From Actinomycetes bacterium (lineage in GTDB: Bacteria > Actinomycetota > Acidimicrobiia > Acidimicrobiales > RAAP-2): a stretch of 17,236 nt of DNA. The position numbers and the translations under genes were made by a program. The notes below the pieces were generated by a model. That model was not told the DNA's origin, did not search any database, and saw only the letters and a program-made list of their open reading frames with translations. The stretch is taken from assembly GCA_021801615.1 (NCBI GenBank), contig JAJYXS010000025.1, positions 1-17,236 of the forward strand, read 5' to 3'. Shown here piece after piece: positions 11,041 to 17,236 of the stretch (its first letter is position 1; the number at the start of each line of letters is the position of its first letter).

Positions 11041-12160
11041 CAGCCGAGCGCGCCGCTCCCGGGCGGCGCGCTGCACCGCCGCGGGCCCGAGCGGCGAGCT
11101 GTCCGCATGCGGCGTCGATCCGCGCGCCCCGGGTCGAGCGGACCGTCGCGTTCACCCCCAGCCGTTCGAGCTCCTCTCGTGCCTCGGCGACCCTGGCAGG
11201 AGAGCTGCCGCGCAACGCGAACCCCGGGGTGGGGTTGAGCGGGATGAGGTTCACGTGTGCGCCGAGCGGGCGGGCGAAGTCGGCGAGCTCGGCCATGTCC
11301 GAGGCCCGGTCGTTGGTCCCCTCGACGAGCGCCCACTCGAGGGACAACCGCCGCCCGGTCCTGGCGACGTACGCGGCGCAGGCCTCGGCCAGCGCCTCGA
11401 GCGGGTACCGACGGTTCATCGGCACGAGCCGGTCGCGCAGCGCGTCGTTGGCCGCGTGCAGCGAGACCGCGAGGTTGACCGGGAGCGGCTCCTCGGCCAA
11501 CCTCCGGATCCCCGGCACGAGCCCGACGGTCGAGATCGTGAGGCGGCGCGCGGAGATGCCGAGGGCGGCGTGGAGGCGCCGGACCGCCGCCCAGGTCCGG
11601 TCGTAATTCGCGAGTGGCTCGCCCATCCCCATGAAGACGACGTTCGACACGCGCCGCGGCCTCGAGGCACGAACCGCGGCGACCACCTGCTCGACGATCT
11701 CGCCGGTGGTCAGGTTCCGGCCGAACCCCCCCTGGCCGGTCGCGCAGAACGCGCAGCCCATCGCGCAACCCGCCTGCGTCGACACGCAGACGGTCGCGCG
11801 CGCCGGGTACGCCATGAGGACGGTCTCGATCGTGCGACCGTCGTGGAGCTCCCAGAGCCACTTCAGCGTGTCGCCGCCGTCGGCGGTCCGCCGCGCCGCC
11901 TCGCGCAGCGCTGCGGGCAGCTCCTCTGTGAGGCGCGCTCTCAGCGCGAGCGGCAGGTCGGTCATCTCCGAGGGGCGCAGCGCCCTGCGGTGCAGGCCGT
12001 CCCAGACCTGGCGGGCGCGGTAGGCGGGCTGGCCGACGAGGGCGGAGAGCGAGCGGAGGTCCTCGAGCGTGAGGTCGTAGGCGCTGCGGCGCGCCGGGGC
12101 CAAGACGGCGGGGGCCGCTCGCGCAGGGGCCAAGACGGCGGGGGCCGCGGGCGCCTTCAA
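11015..12160 (-). CDS. rlmN: Dual-specificity RNA methyltransferase RlmN (radical SAM), TTG start
   Basis: RlmN methylates C2 of A2503 in 23S rRNA and A37 of some tRNAs, using a radical SAM [4Fe-4S] cluster. The cluster motif C-x3-C-x2-C is at Cys132, 136 and 139 (GCAMGCAFC). The family's conserved Cys125 (VCVSTQ) and the methyl-carrying Cys352 (DAACGQL) are both present. MGMGEPL at 177-183 and STVGLVPG at 210-217 also fit. The 381-aa length is typical. The start is TTG at 12160-12158, overlapping the tsaD stop as TTGA and 7 nt after GGAGG (12172-12168); no better start is in frame nearby. Residues 4-24 are a duplicated Ala/Pro segment encoded by a 30-bp repeat. The 3' end doubles as the groES promoter. 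Confidence 0.96.
   Translation of the reverse strand: MKAPAAPAVLAPARAAPAVLAPARRSAYDLTLEDLRSLSALVGQPAYRARQVWDGLHRRALRPSEMTDLPLALRARLTEELPAALREAARRTADGGDTLKWLWELHDGRTIETVLMAYPARATVCVSTQAGCAMGCAFCATGQGGFGRNLTTGEIVEQVVAAVRASRPRRVSNVVFMGMGEPLANYDRTWAAVRRLHAALGISARRLTISTVGLVPGIRRLAEEPLPVNLAVSLHAANDALRDRLVPMNRRYPLEALAEACAAYVARTGRRLSLEWALVEGTNDRASDMAELADFARPLGAHVNLIPLNPTPGFALRGSSPARVAEAREELERLGVNATVRSTRGARIDAACGQLAARARGGAARRPGAARSAVVGPAPVR
12096..12148. repeat. 30-bp-period direct repeat at the rlmN 5' end
   Basis: GGGGCCAAGACGGCGGGGGC and the following CGC (23 bp in all) occur identically at 12096-12118 and 12126-12148, a period of 30 bp. In RlmN this encodes two copies of AAPAVLAPAR near the N-terminus, ahead of the recognisable fold. 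The period is in frame, so copy change would be tolerated. Confidence 0.9.
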
Positions 12161-13140
12161 GCGACGACCTCCAGGAAGAGGTTCGGGTCGGCCGCGAGCG
12201 AGAGCGGGCTCGGACCGTCGTGCGCGAGGCGGAAGGACCCGGCCGCCGCGACCATCGCCGCGTTGTCGGTGCACATCGCCATGCTCGGCAGGTACGTGGG
12301 CACGTCCACCGCCTGCGGGGCGCGCCGGCGCAAAAGCGAGTTGGCGGCGACGCCACCGCCGAGGCAGAGCCCCTTCGCGCCGCGAGCGCGCACCGCGCGC
12401 GCGGCCTTGGTCACGAGCACATCGACCACCGCTTCCTGGAACGCCGCCGCGACGTCGGACGTCGCGGCCGACGGATGGCGCTCGACGGCGCGGACGACCG
12501 CGGTCTTCAGCCCCGAGAACGAGAAGTCGTAGCTCCCGTCGAGCATCGCCCGGGGGAACCTGAACGCTGCAGGGTCCCCTTCCTCGGCGGCTCGGTCGAT
12601 CGCGGGGCCGCCGGGGTACCCGAGCCCGAGGTAGCGCGCCACCTTGTCGAAGGCCTCCCCCGCGGCGTCGTCGAGGGTCTGGCCGAGCAGCCGGTAGCGG
12701 CCCGGCGCGGCCGCCTCCACGAGCAGCGTGTGGCCGCCGGAGACGAGCAGCACGACGAGCGGCCACTCGAGGTCCGGCTCCTCGATCACCGGCGCGAACA
12801 GGTGGCCCTCGAGGTGGTTCACGCCGACGAAGGGCACGTCCCAGGCCATCGCGAGCCCTTTGGCCGCGGAGAGCCCGACGAGCAGCGACCCGACGAGCCC
12901 CGGACCGTAGGTCGCGGCCACCGCGTCGGGGCGACCGAGCCCCGCCTCGGCCATTGCCTCTCGGATCGCGGGCACGATCCGCTCGACGTGCGCGCGCCCT
13001 GCGATCTCGGGGACGACTCCGCCGTAGCGCGCGTGGAGGTGGACCTGGCTGGAGACGACCGACGAGCGCACGATGCGCCCTTCGGACACGACCGCCGCAG
13101 CCGTCTCGTCGCATGACGTCTCGATCCCGAGCACGTTCAC
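12157..13140 (-). CDS. tsaD: tRNA t6A37 threonylcarbamoyltransferase subunit TsaD
   Basis: TsaD transfers the threonylcarbamoyl group from TC-AMP to A37 of ANN-decoding tRNAs, with TsaB and TsaE. The 327-aa ASKHA-fold protein starts VNVLGIETSCDETAAAVV. It has the metal-binding HLEGH (His109, His113), SGGHT at 134-138, DDAAGEAFDKVAR at 157-169, GGGVAAN at 261-267 and CTDNAAM (Asp292). The GTG start at 13140-13138 overlaps the rimI stop as GTGA and follows GAGGAGGAGG by 10 nt. Three of the four standard t6A genes are here (tsaB, tsaD, tsaE); tsaC/sua5 must be elsewhere. The stop overlaps rlmN. Confidence 0.97.
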   Translation of the reverse strand: MNVLGIETSCDETAAAVVSEGRIVRSSVVSSQVHLHARYGGVVPEIAGRAHVERIVPAIREAMAEAGLGRPDAVAATYGPGLVGSLLVGLSAAKGLAMAWDVPFVGVNHLEGHLFAPVIEEPDLEWPLVVLLVSGGHTLLVEAAAPGRYRLLGQTLDDAAGEAFDKVARYLGLGYPGGPAIDRAAEEGDPAAFRFPRAMLDGSYDFSFSGLKTAVVRAVERHPSAATSDVAAAFQEAVVDVLVTKAARAVRARGAKGLCLGGGVAANSLLRRRAPQAVDVPTYLPSMAMCTDNAAMVAAAGSFRLAHDGPSPLSLAADPNLFLEVVA

Positions 13141-13640
13141 GTGCGCCGCGCCTCCTCCTCTTCGATCCGTGCGAGCCGCTCGTGGTAGGCGCCAGAGTCG
13201 ATGTCGTAGGCCCACATCACGAAGGCGTCCTCGCCGGTCAGCTGGTAATAGCCCTTCCGGACCCCGACGGGCACGAACCCGAAGCGCCGGTAGAGCGCCT
13301 GGGCCCGCTTGTTGCCCACCGCGACCTCGAGGGAGACGTGGCGTGCGCCCTTCTCGAGGGCGATGCGCATCGCCCCGAGCATGATCTGGGTGCCCACACC
13401 GCGTCGTTGGTGCTCCGGCGCGACAGCCACCGTGGTCACGTGCGCCTCCTCGTCGACGAACATCATGCCGACGTAGCCGACCGTCTCCCTCCCGATGCGC
13501 GCCACCCGGTAGGCCCTCCCCGTCCGGAGCGACAACTCGGAGACGAAGACGCCGTGGCTCCAGGGCTCGGGGAAGACCGCCTGCTCGATCGCCATCACCC
13601 GCCGCAGGTCGCGGCGACGCATGCGCACGAGCTCGATCAC
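13137..13640 (-). CDS. rimI: GNAT N-acetyltransferase RimI
   Basis: RimI is a GNAT-fold acetyltransferase, classically acting on the N-terminal residue of ribosomal protein S18, with broader N-terminal substrates in actinobacteria. The 167-aa protein has FPEPWS at 23-28 near the peptide-binding site, the acetyl-CoA pyrophosphate loop in VAVAPEHQRRGVGTQ (71-85), and the motif-B segment EVAVGNKRAQALYRRFGF (105-122), all typical. A charged EEEE-type tail follows. The GTG start at 13640-13638 overlaps the tsaB stop as GTGA; an ATG at codon 7 is a weaker alternative, and neither has a strong Shine-Dalgarno sequence. Position between tsaB and tsaD is the classic arrangement. Confidence 0.94.
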   Translation of the reverse strand: MIELVRMRRRDLRRVMAIEQAVFPEPWSHGVFVSELSLRTGRAYRVARIGRETVGYVGMMFVDEEAHVTTVAVAPEHQRRGVGTQIMLGAMRIALEKGARHVSLEVAVGNKRAQALYRRFGFVPVGVRKGYYQLTGEDAFVMWAYDIDSGAYHERLARIEEEEARRT

Positions 13641-14311
13641 CGCCGCACCCAGTTGATCCGTGCATCCGCGGCGCGCAGGTACACGGGTCGCACCGACCCG
13701 GCAGGCACGCCGCGCGCGCCCGCGGCCAGCCGGGAGGCGGCGATCGAGACGAGGACGGCCGGGGAGGGCTCCCGCACGGCGGCGACCCGCAGCCCGGCGT
13801 CGGCGAAGACGGTCCGGTAGCGGTGCGCGCCGGTGCCCACGAGGAGCGTGCCGGGCAACTCCGCGAGCTTCCCGGCCAGGGCCGCGGGCGTGTCGCGCAC
13901 GGCCGGCTCCGACGGTGTGCCGGGCCCGCCGTAGCGGGCTGCGAACACCTCTGTGCGGCGGGCGTCGACCACGGCGGCGACCGGGCCCTCGAACCCCGCG
14001 TCGTAGACCTCGCGGGCGAGCACGTCCACGCTGGTCACTTCGACGACCCCGACGCCCAGCCCCTCTGCGAGCCCCTGGGCGGTTGCCACGCCCACGCGCA
14101 GCCCGGTGAAGAGCCCGGGGCCCACGTCGAGCGCGATCGCCTCGACGTCGGCGAGCGAGGCGCCCGCCTGCGCAAGGACGTGGTCGATCGCCGGCGCGAG
14201 CGCCTCGGCGTGCCTGCGTTCCCCGCGCAGCCACACGCCGGCGAGCGGGCCGCCGCCGTCGCCGAGCGCGACCCCTACGAGCCCGGCCGCGGTCTCGATC
14301 CCGAGCAGCAT
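13637..14311 (-). CDS. tsaB: t6A biosynthesis protein TsaB
   Basis: TsaB is the catalytically inactive ASKHA paralogue of TsaD that scaffolds the TsaBDE complex. The 224-aa protein opens LLGIETAAGLVGVAL and has the typical GPGLFTGLRVGVATAQGLA at 64-82, while lacking the metal-binding histidines of TsaD. The C-terminal half is divergent, as is usual in the family. The ATG at 14311-14309 overlaps the tsaE stop as TGATG and follows AGGGG by 7 nt. A GTG one codon earlier (14314) would give a GTGA overlap, and I cannot exclude it. Confidence 0.94.
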   Translation of the reverse strand: MLLGIETAAGLVGVALGDGGGPLAGVWLRGERRHAEALAPAIDHVLAQAGASLADVEAIALDVGPGLFTGLRVGVATAQGLAEGLGVGVVEVTSVDVLAREVYDAGFEGPVAAVVDARRTEVFAARYGGPGTPSEPAVRDTPAALAGKLAELPGTLLVGTGAHRYRTVFADAGLRVAAVREPSPAVLVSIAASRLAAGARGVPAGSVRPVYLRAADARINWVRR

Positions 14312-14835
14312 CACGCAGCCCCTGTCGTGCTGCTGGCCAAGGCAGCCGCGACCTCTGCGCGCCGCGTCTCGTCGTCGGCGCGGACCGTGAGCACCCGGTC
14401 GTCGTCGCGAGCTCCCGGCTCGCACGTCCGTGCCGAGGCGCCTCCGTGCGTCCGGGAGATCGCGACCGTGAACGTCACCGTTCCGAGCGCGCGGCGCGCG
14501 ACGTCGCCCCACTCGACGAGCACCACCCCGTCCTCCACGAGGTCCCCGAGACCGAGGTCCGCCACCTCGGCGAGATGGTCGAGGCGGTAGACGTCGACGT
14601 GGACCAGCTGGCCGAGCGCGCAGGGGTACTGGCGGACGAGCGTGAACGTGGGGCTCGTGACCGGTCCCGCCACCCCGAGCCCGCGCGCGAACCCCTGGGC
14701 GAACGTGGTCTTCCCGGCGCCGAGGTCGCCCTGGAGCACGATCACGTCCCCGCGGCGCGCTACCCCGGCGAGACGCGCCGCCACCTCGCGGGTGGCGTCG
14801 GGCGACGCGGTGCGCACGCTGAGCGACCAGGCCAC
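14311..14835 (-). CDS. tsaE: t6A biosynthesis ATPase TsaE
   Basis: TsaE is the small P-loop ATPase that resets the TsaBD complex in t6A37 synthesis. The 174-aa protein has Walker A GDLGAGKTT at 36-44, the family-specific SPTFTLV at 61-67, HVDVYRL at 79-85 and VEWGD at 107-111, in the expected order. A C-terminal extension of about 50 residues is Arg/Asp-rich and not recognised. The start is GTG at 14835-14833, 30 nt after the glycosylase stop, with no clear Shine-Dalgarno sequence. The stop is shared with the tsaB start. Confidence 0.95.
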   Translation of the reverse strand: MAWSLSVRTASPDATREVAARLAGVARRGDVIVLQGDLGAGKTTFAQGFARGLGVAGPVTSPTFTLVRQYPCALGQLVHVDVYRLDHLAEVADLGLGDLVEDGVVLVEWGDVARRALGTVTFTVAISRTHGGASARTCEPGARDDDRVLTVRADDETRRAEVAAALASSTTGAA

Positions 14836-14865
14836 GTCAGCACCGTGCCGGCGAGGGCCTCGCGG

Positions 14866-15447
14866 TCATCGGGGGTCGCCCAGGAGCGCCTTTGCACGCA
14901 CGAAGTCCGCCCTCATCTCCGCGACGACCTCGCTCCCGCCGCGCAGCGCCGCCGCCGGGTGGTAGGTGGGGACGAGGTGCGCCCCGCGGAACGGATAGGC
15001 GCGGCCCCGCATCCTCCCGATGCCTTCGGTCGTCGCAAGCAGGGTCTTCGTCGCGAAGTTGCCGAGGGTCACCACCACCTTCGGCGCGACGAGGTCGATC
15101 TGGTCCTCGAGGTAGGGCCGGCACGCCTCGATCTCCTCGGGGAGCGGGTCCCGGTTGCCCGGCGGCCGGCACATCACCACGTTCGCGATGTAGCACTCCT
15201 CGCGTGCGACGCCGATCTCCTGGCGCGCCAGCAGGTCGAGCAGCTTCCCGGAGCGCCCGACGAACGGCTCTCCTCGGAGGTCCTCTTCGCGTCCGGGCGC
15301 CTCTCCGACGAACATGAGGTCCGCCGCGGGGTTCCCCACTCCGAACACGACTTGGGTCCGACCGGCGGCGAGCGGGCAGCGAGCGCACACGAGCGCGCGC
15401 TCGCGCAAGAGCGCGAGCGCTTCCGCCGGGCTCATCCGAAGGGCCAC
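14866..15447 (-). CDS. udg: Uracil-DNA glycosylase, family 4 ([4Fe-4S])
   Basis: Family-4 UDGs remove uracil from DNA in base-excision repair and carry an iron-sulfur cluster. The 193-aa protein has the four cluster cysteines in the family spacing: Cys21 and Cys24 (CARC), Cys93 (VMCRPPGNRDP) and Cys109 (EACRPYL). Motif 1 reads GEAPGREED (48-56) and motif 2 TYHPAA (161-166). The start is probably GTG at 15447-15445: there is no Shine-Dalgarno sequence, but TAGCAT ends exactly 6 nt before it, as for a leaderless mRNA. ATG at codon 5 (15435) is the alternative. It sits between the hydrolase and tsaE, 49 nt from the former, and appears to have its own promoter within an inverted repeat. Confidence 0.93.
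   Translation of the reverse strand: MALRMSPAEALALLRERALVCARCPLAAGRTQVVFGVGNPAADLMFVGEAPGREEDLRGEPFVGRSGKLLDLLARQEIGVAREECYIANVVMCRPPGNRDPLPEEIEACRPYLEDQIDLVAPKVVVTLGNFATKTLLATTEGIGRMRGRAYPFRGAHLVPTYHPAAALRGGSEVVAEMRADFVRAKALLGDPR
15397..15420 (-). other. Perfect 10-bp hairpin inside the glycosylase 5' coding region
   Basis: GCGCTCGCGC, the 4-nt loop TCTT, and GCGCGAGCGC (minus strand) form a perfect 10-bp stem within codons 10-17 of the uracil-DNA glycosylase. It encodes ordinary helix residues (LALLRERA). It may simply reflect GC-rich codon use, but its place near the start of a probably leaderless mRNA could affect translation. Confidence 0.4.
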
Positions 15448-15450
15448 CGG

Positions 15451-15480
15451 CGGATGCTACCGCCCGCCTCCGAGCATCCG
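15451..15480. promoter_or_regulatory. Dyad over the leaderless glycosylase promoter
   Basis: CGGATGCT (15451-15458) and AGCATCCG (15473-15480) form a perfect 8-bp inverted repeat with a 14-bp spacer in the 49-nt hydrolase-glycosylase gap. The candidate -10 TAGCAT (15459-15454, minus strand) lies in the arm nearest the gene, 6 nt before the GTG. No clear -35 is seen. The dyad could be a repressor operator or an RNA hairpin at the hydrolase 3' end. Confidence 0.45.
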
Positions 15481-15496
15481 ACCTGGGGCGTGCGCG

Positions 15497-16447
15497 TCAT
15501 CGGGCCAAAAGGTCGCGCAACGCCTCGGCACGCTCGAGCATCACCATGTGGCCGCACCCGGCCAGCACGGTGAGGCGGGCACCGGGCACGCCTTCGGCGA
15601 TCTTCCGCGCCTCGCGCTGGGGCGTCAGCACGTCACGATTCCCCACCACGACGTGCACCGGCAGCGCGATCGCCCCCAGCCGGTCGCGCACGTCGAACGC
15701 GAGAAGGTGCGGCACCAGCGCTGCGAGCGGGCCCGGCGACATCGAGTCGAGCATCCCGCGGAGGAGCTCCACGTCAGGGCGGGACGCAGAGGCGCCGAAG
15801 GCCGTCCTTGAGGCCCAGACGGTCGCCGCCCTCGGCAACGGCCCGCGGCCCCGCCGCTCGGCGCCGCTCAGCGCGTGCGTCGCAGCGGCGGCGGCGAGCG
15901 CGGCGAGCCGCGGGGCGACGATCGGGCCGGGCGTGGTGGCGACGAGCACCAGCCGCCGGACGTGCCGAGCGAGCTCCTCGGGGCGGGACAGCGCGAGGAG
16001 CAGGGAGACCATCCCGCCCATGGAGTGGCCCACCAGGACCGCGTCGCGCACGTCGAGATCGTCGAGCACCTCGGCGAGATCGGCCGCGAGGCGCTCGAGC
16101 GTGTAGCCCTCGCTCCCCGCACGGGACTGGCCGTGGCCACGCTGGCTGATGGCGACGATGCGCCCGTTGAGCCCGCGCAGCTGCGGCGCCCAGGTCGCGA
16201 CGGTGAGCATGATGCCGTGCACGAGGACGAAAGTCGGCCCCTCCCCTCGCTCGACGACGTGGATGCGGCCGCCGTCGCTCGTCGCGACGAACCGGTGGCG
16301 AAGGTCGGCCGGGAGAGACAGCCCCGCTGCCGCGAGCTCGTCGGCGCTCGCCCGCCAGCGTCGGGCCGCGGCCCGCTGGAGCAGGTAGAGCAGGCCGGCA
16401 CCGCCTGCGACGCCGGCGCACGCGACAGCGCATCGGCGTAGCTTCAC
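15497..16447 (-). CDS. Alpha/beta-fold hydrolase with N-terminal membrane anchor
   Basis: A 316-aa alpha/beta hydrolase of unknown substrate. Residues ~5-25 are hydrophobic and preceded by KLRR, suggesting a signal anchor, so the catalytic domain may face the outside. The oxyanion-hole segment LVHGIM is at 75-80, the nucleophile elbow GHSMGG at 140-145 (Ser142), the acid Asp272 in VVGNRDVLTP, and His300 in AGCGHMVMLE. The triad is complete. QRGHGQS at 102-108 is typical of esterase/peroxidase-like members. The GTG start at 16447-16445 overlaps the alr stop as GTGA, without a clear Shine-Dalgarno sequence. An alpha/beta hydrolase between alr and tsaE is a recurring actinobacterial arrangement. 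Esterase, lipase or C-C hydrolase activity cannot be told apart from the sequence. Confidence 0.88.
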   Translation of the reverse strand: MKLRRCAVACAGVAGGAGLLYLLQRAAARRWRASADELAAAGLSLPADLRHRFVATSDGGRIHVVERGEGPTFVLVHGIMLTVATWAPQLRGLNGRIVAISQRGHGQSRAGSEGYTLERLAADLAEVLDDLDVRDAVLVGHSMGGMVSLLLALSRPEELARHVRRLVLVATTPGPIVAPRLAALAAAAATHALSGAERRGRGPLPRAATVWASRTAFGASASRPDVELLRGMLDSMSPGPLAALVPHLLAFDVRDRLGAIALPVHVVVGNRDVLTPQREARKIAEGVPGARLTVLAGCGHMVMLERAEALRDLLAR

Positions 16448-17236
16448 ATCGCCCCGTCGCCACCACCGGCACCGGCACCGTCGCCGGCTCGGCCGGCGTA
16501 GACGCGCGGCACGCGCGGCCCGATGCCACAGAGCACCTCGTAGGGAATGGTCCCGAGGCACGCCGCCCAGTCCGCCGCGGTGATCTCCTCGCCACCCTGG
16601 CGGCCGATGAGCACGACCTCGTCGCCCGGGCCGACCTCGGCCCCCGGGCCGCAGTCGACCATCAGCTGGTCCATCGTCACGGCACCTGCGAGCGGGCGGC
16701 GGCGACCACCGACGAGGACAGGGCAGCCGGCCTCGAAGAGGCGACGCGGCACCCCGTCGGCGTAGCCGATCGGGACGGTCGCGACGACGCCCCGCTCGAA
16801 GAGCGCGCGGCGACGCCCGTAGGAGGGGCGCGCGCCGGCCTCGAGCTCACGAACCTCGCTGACGCGCGCCTTGAGCGCGAGGACCGGCCGAAGCTCGCCC
16901 AGGACCGACGCGAGGTCGGCCCCGGCACCGCCGTCGGCCATGGACCGGGAGGGCGCGTAGCCGTACAAGCCGATGCCGCAGCGCACCATGTCGTAGCGCG
17001 CGGCGGGCCACGCGAGCGCGCCCGCGGTGTTGGCGGCGTGGCGCAGCCGCGGCCGGGTGCCCAGGGTGGCGACCACCTCGTCGAACCGCTCGAGCTGGAG
17101 CGCGGTGAAGGCCCGGTCGGCGTCGGTCGTCCCGTCAGCCACCGCGAGATGCGTCCACACCGCCTCGACCTCGACCGCAGGCTCCCCCTCGGCCGCCTCC
17201 ACGAGCTCGCCGGCGTGCTCGGGCAGGACGCCGACG
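16444..17236 (-). CDS. alr: Alanine racemase, 5' end missing
   Basis: Alr is the PLP enzyme that makes D-alanine for peptidoglycan. The frame enters from the right edge and 263 residues are visible, about the last 70% of the usual ~370. Visible signatures are GVLPEHAGELVEA then VWTHLAVAD from the barrel, RCGIGLYGYAP, the catalytic Tyr in PSYGRRR (the Tyr265 equivalent), VPIGYADGVPRR, the MDQLMVDCG segment, and the C-terminal TIPYEVLCGIGPRVPRVY. The PLP-lysine region lies outside the window. The end is Gly/Ala-rich (about 250-263). The TGA overlaps the hydrolase GTG as GTGA, so the two are co-translated. Confidence 0.96.
   Translation of the reverse strand, partial: VGVLPEHAGELVEAAEGEPAVEVEAVWTHLAVADGTTDADRAFTALQLERFDEVVATLGTRPRLRHAANTAGALAWPAARYDMVRCGIGLYGYAPSRSMADGGAGADLASVLGELRPVLALKARVSEVRELEAGARPSYGRRRALFERGVVATVPIGYADGVPRRLFEAGCPVLVGGRRRPLAGAVTMDQLMVDCGPGAEVGPGDEVVLIGRQGGEEITAADWAACLGTIPYEVLCGIGPRVPRVYAGRAGDGAGAGGGDGAM

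Noticed and set aside
15451..15480. A LexA/SOS box at the uracil-DNA glycosylase gene.
   Set aside because: The dyad does not resemble the GAAC-N4-GTTC actinobacterial LexA core or the RecA-independent damage promoter form I know.
1..17236. Mobile elements, phage genes, defence islands, toxin-antitoxin pairs, rRNA or tRNA genes.
   Set aside because: All 17 kb is accounted for by same-strand housekeeping genes with gaps under 100 bases. I saw no transposase, integrase, terminal inverted repeats or tRNA-like folds.

Overview
The window is about 17.2 kb of very GC-rich DNA (near 70% by eye). It is packed with housekeeping genes, and every one of the 19 genes I can support lies on the minus strand. 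Lineage-informative content includes a GuaB3-type IMP dehydrogenase-family protein, an alr / alpha-beta hydrolase / tsaE / tsaB / rimI / tsaD / groES / groEL order, a pcrA-sucC-sucD-purN-purH order, and a stand-alone B12-binding mutase subunit. This points to an actinobacterium (Actinomycetota), perhaps an Acidimicrobiia-like lineage. That placement is inference from gene order and protein style, not from a search.

Read in the direction of transcription (right to left), the layout is as follows. (1) A cell-wall and translation-fidelity block: alr (truncated by the window edge), an alpha/beta hydrolase, a family-4 uracil-DNA glycosylase, tsaE, tsaB, rimI, tsaD and rlmN. TsaB/D/E are three of the bacterial t6A37 tRNA-modification proteins, RlmN methylates 23S rRNA and tRNA adenines, and RimI is a protein acetyltransferase. 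(2) The chaperonin operon groES-groEL. Its promoter is embedded in the last codons and stop of rlmN and is followed by a good CIRCE (HrcA) operator; a strong hairpin lies between groES and groEL. (3) A NudL-like CoA pyrophosphatase, guaB3 and the helicase pcrA. (4) A small B12-binding acyl-CoA mutase subunit followed by sucCD, which fits a propionate / methylmalonyl-CoA to succinate route. (5) purN, purH and the first 16 codons of folD, which join the formyl-THF-dependent steps of purine synthesis to folate one-carbon supply.

No gene-free stretch exceeds 100 bases. Ten of the 18 gene junctions are overlaps in which the upstream stop and downstream start share bases as NTGA (ATGA, GTGA, TTGA and CTGA all occur). 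This leads to two CTG starts, in purN and pcrA, that ordinary gene callers would probably miss.

I see no mobile element, CRISPR array, RNA gene or defence system, and I do not claim an undescribed system. The less ordinary signals are small. There are repeated short direct duplications at gene ends, three of them copying a stop codon. A 9-bp minisatellite forms the C-terminus of PurN. The groES promoter overlaps the rlmN stop. A dyad overlaps the predicted leaderless promoter of the uracil-DNA glycosylase.
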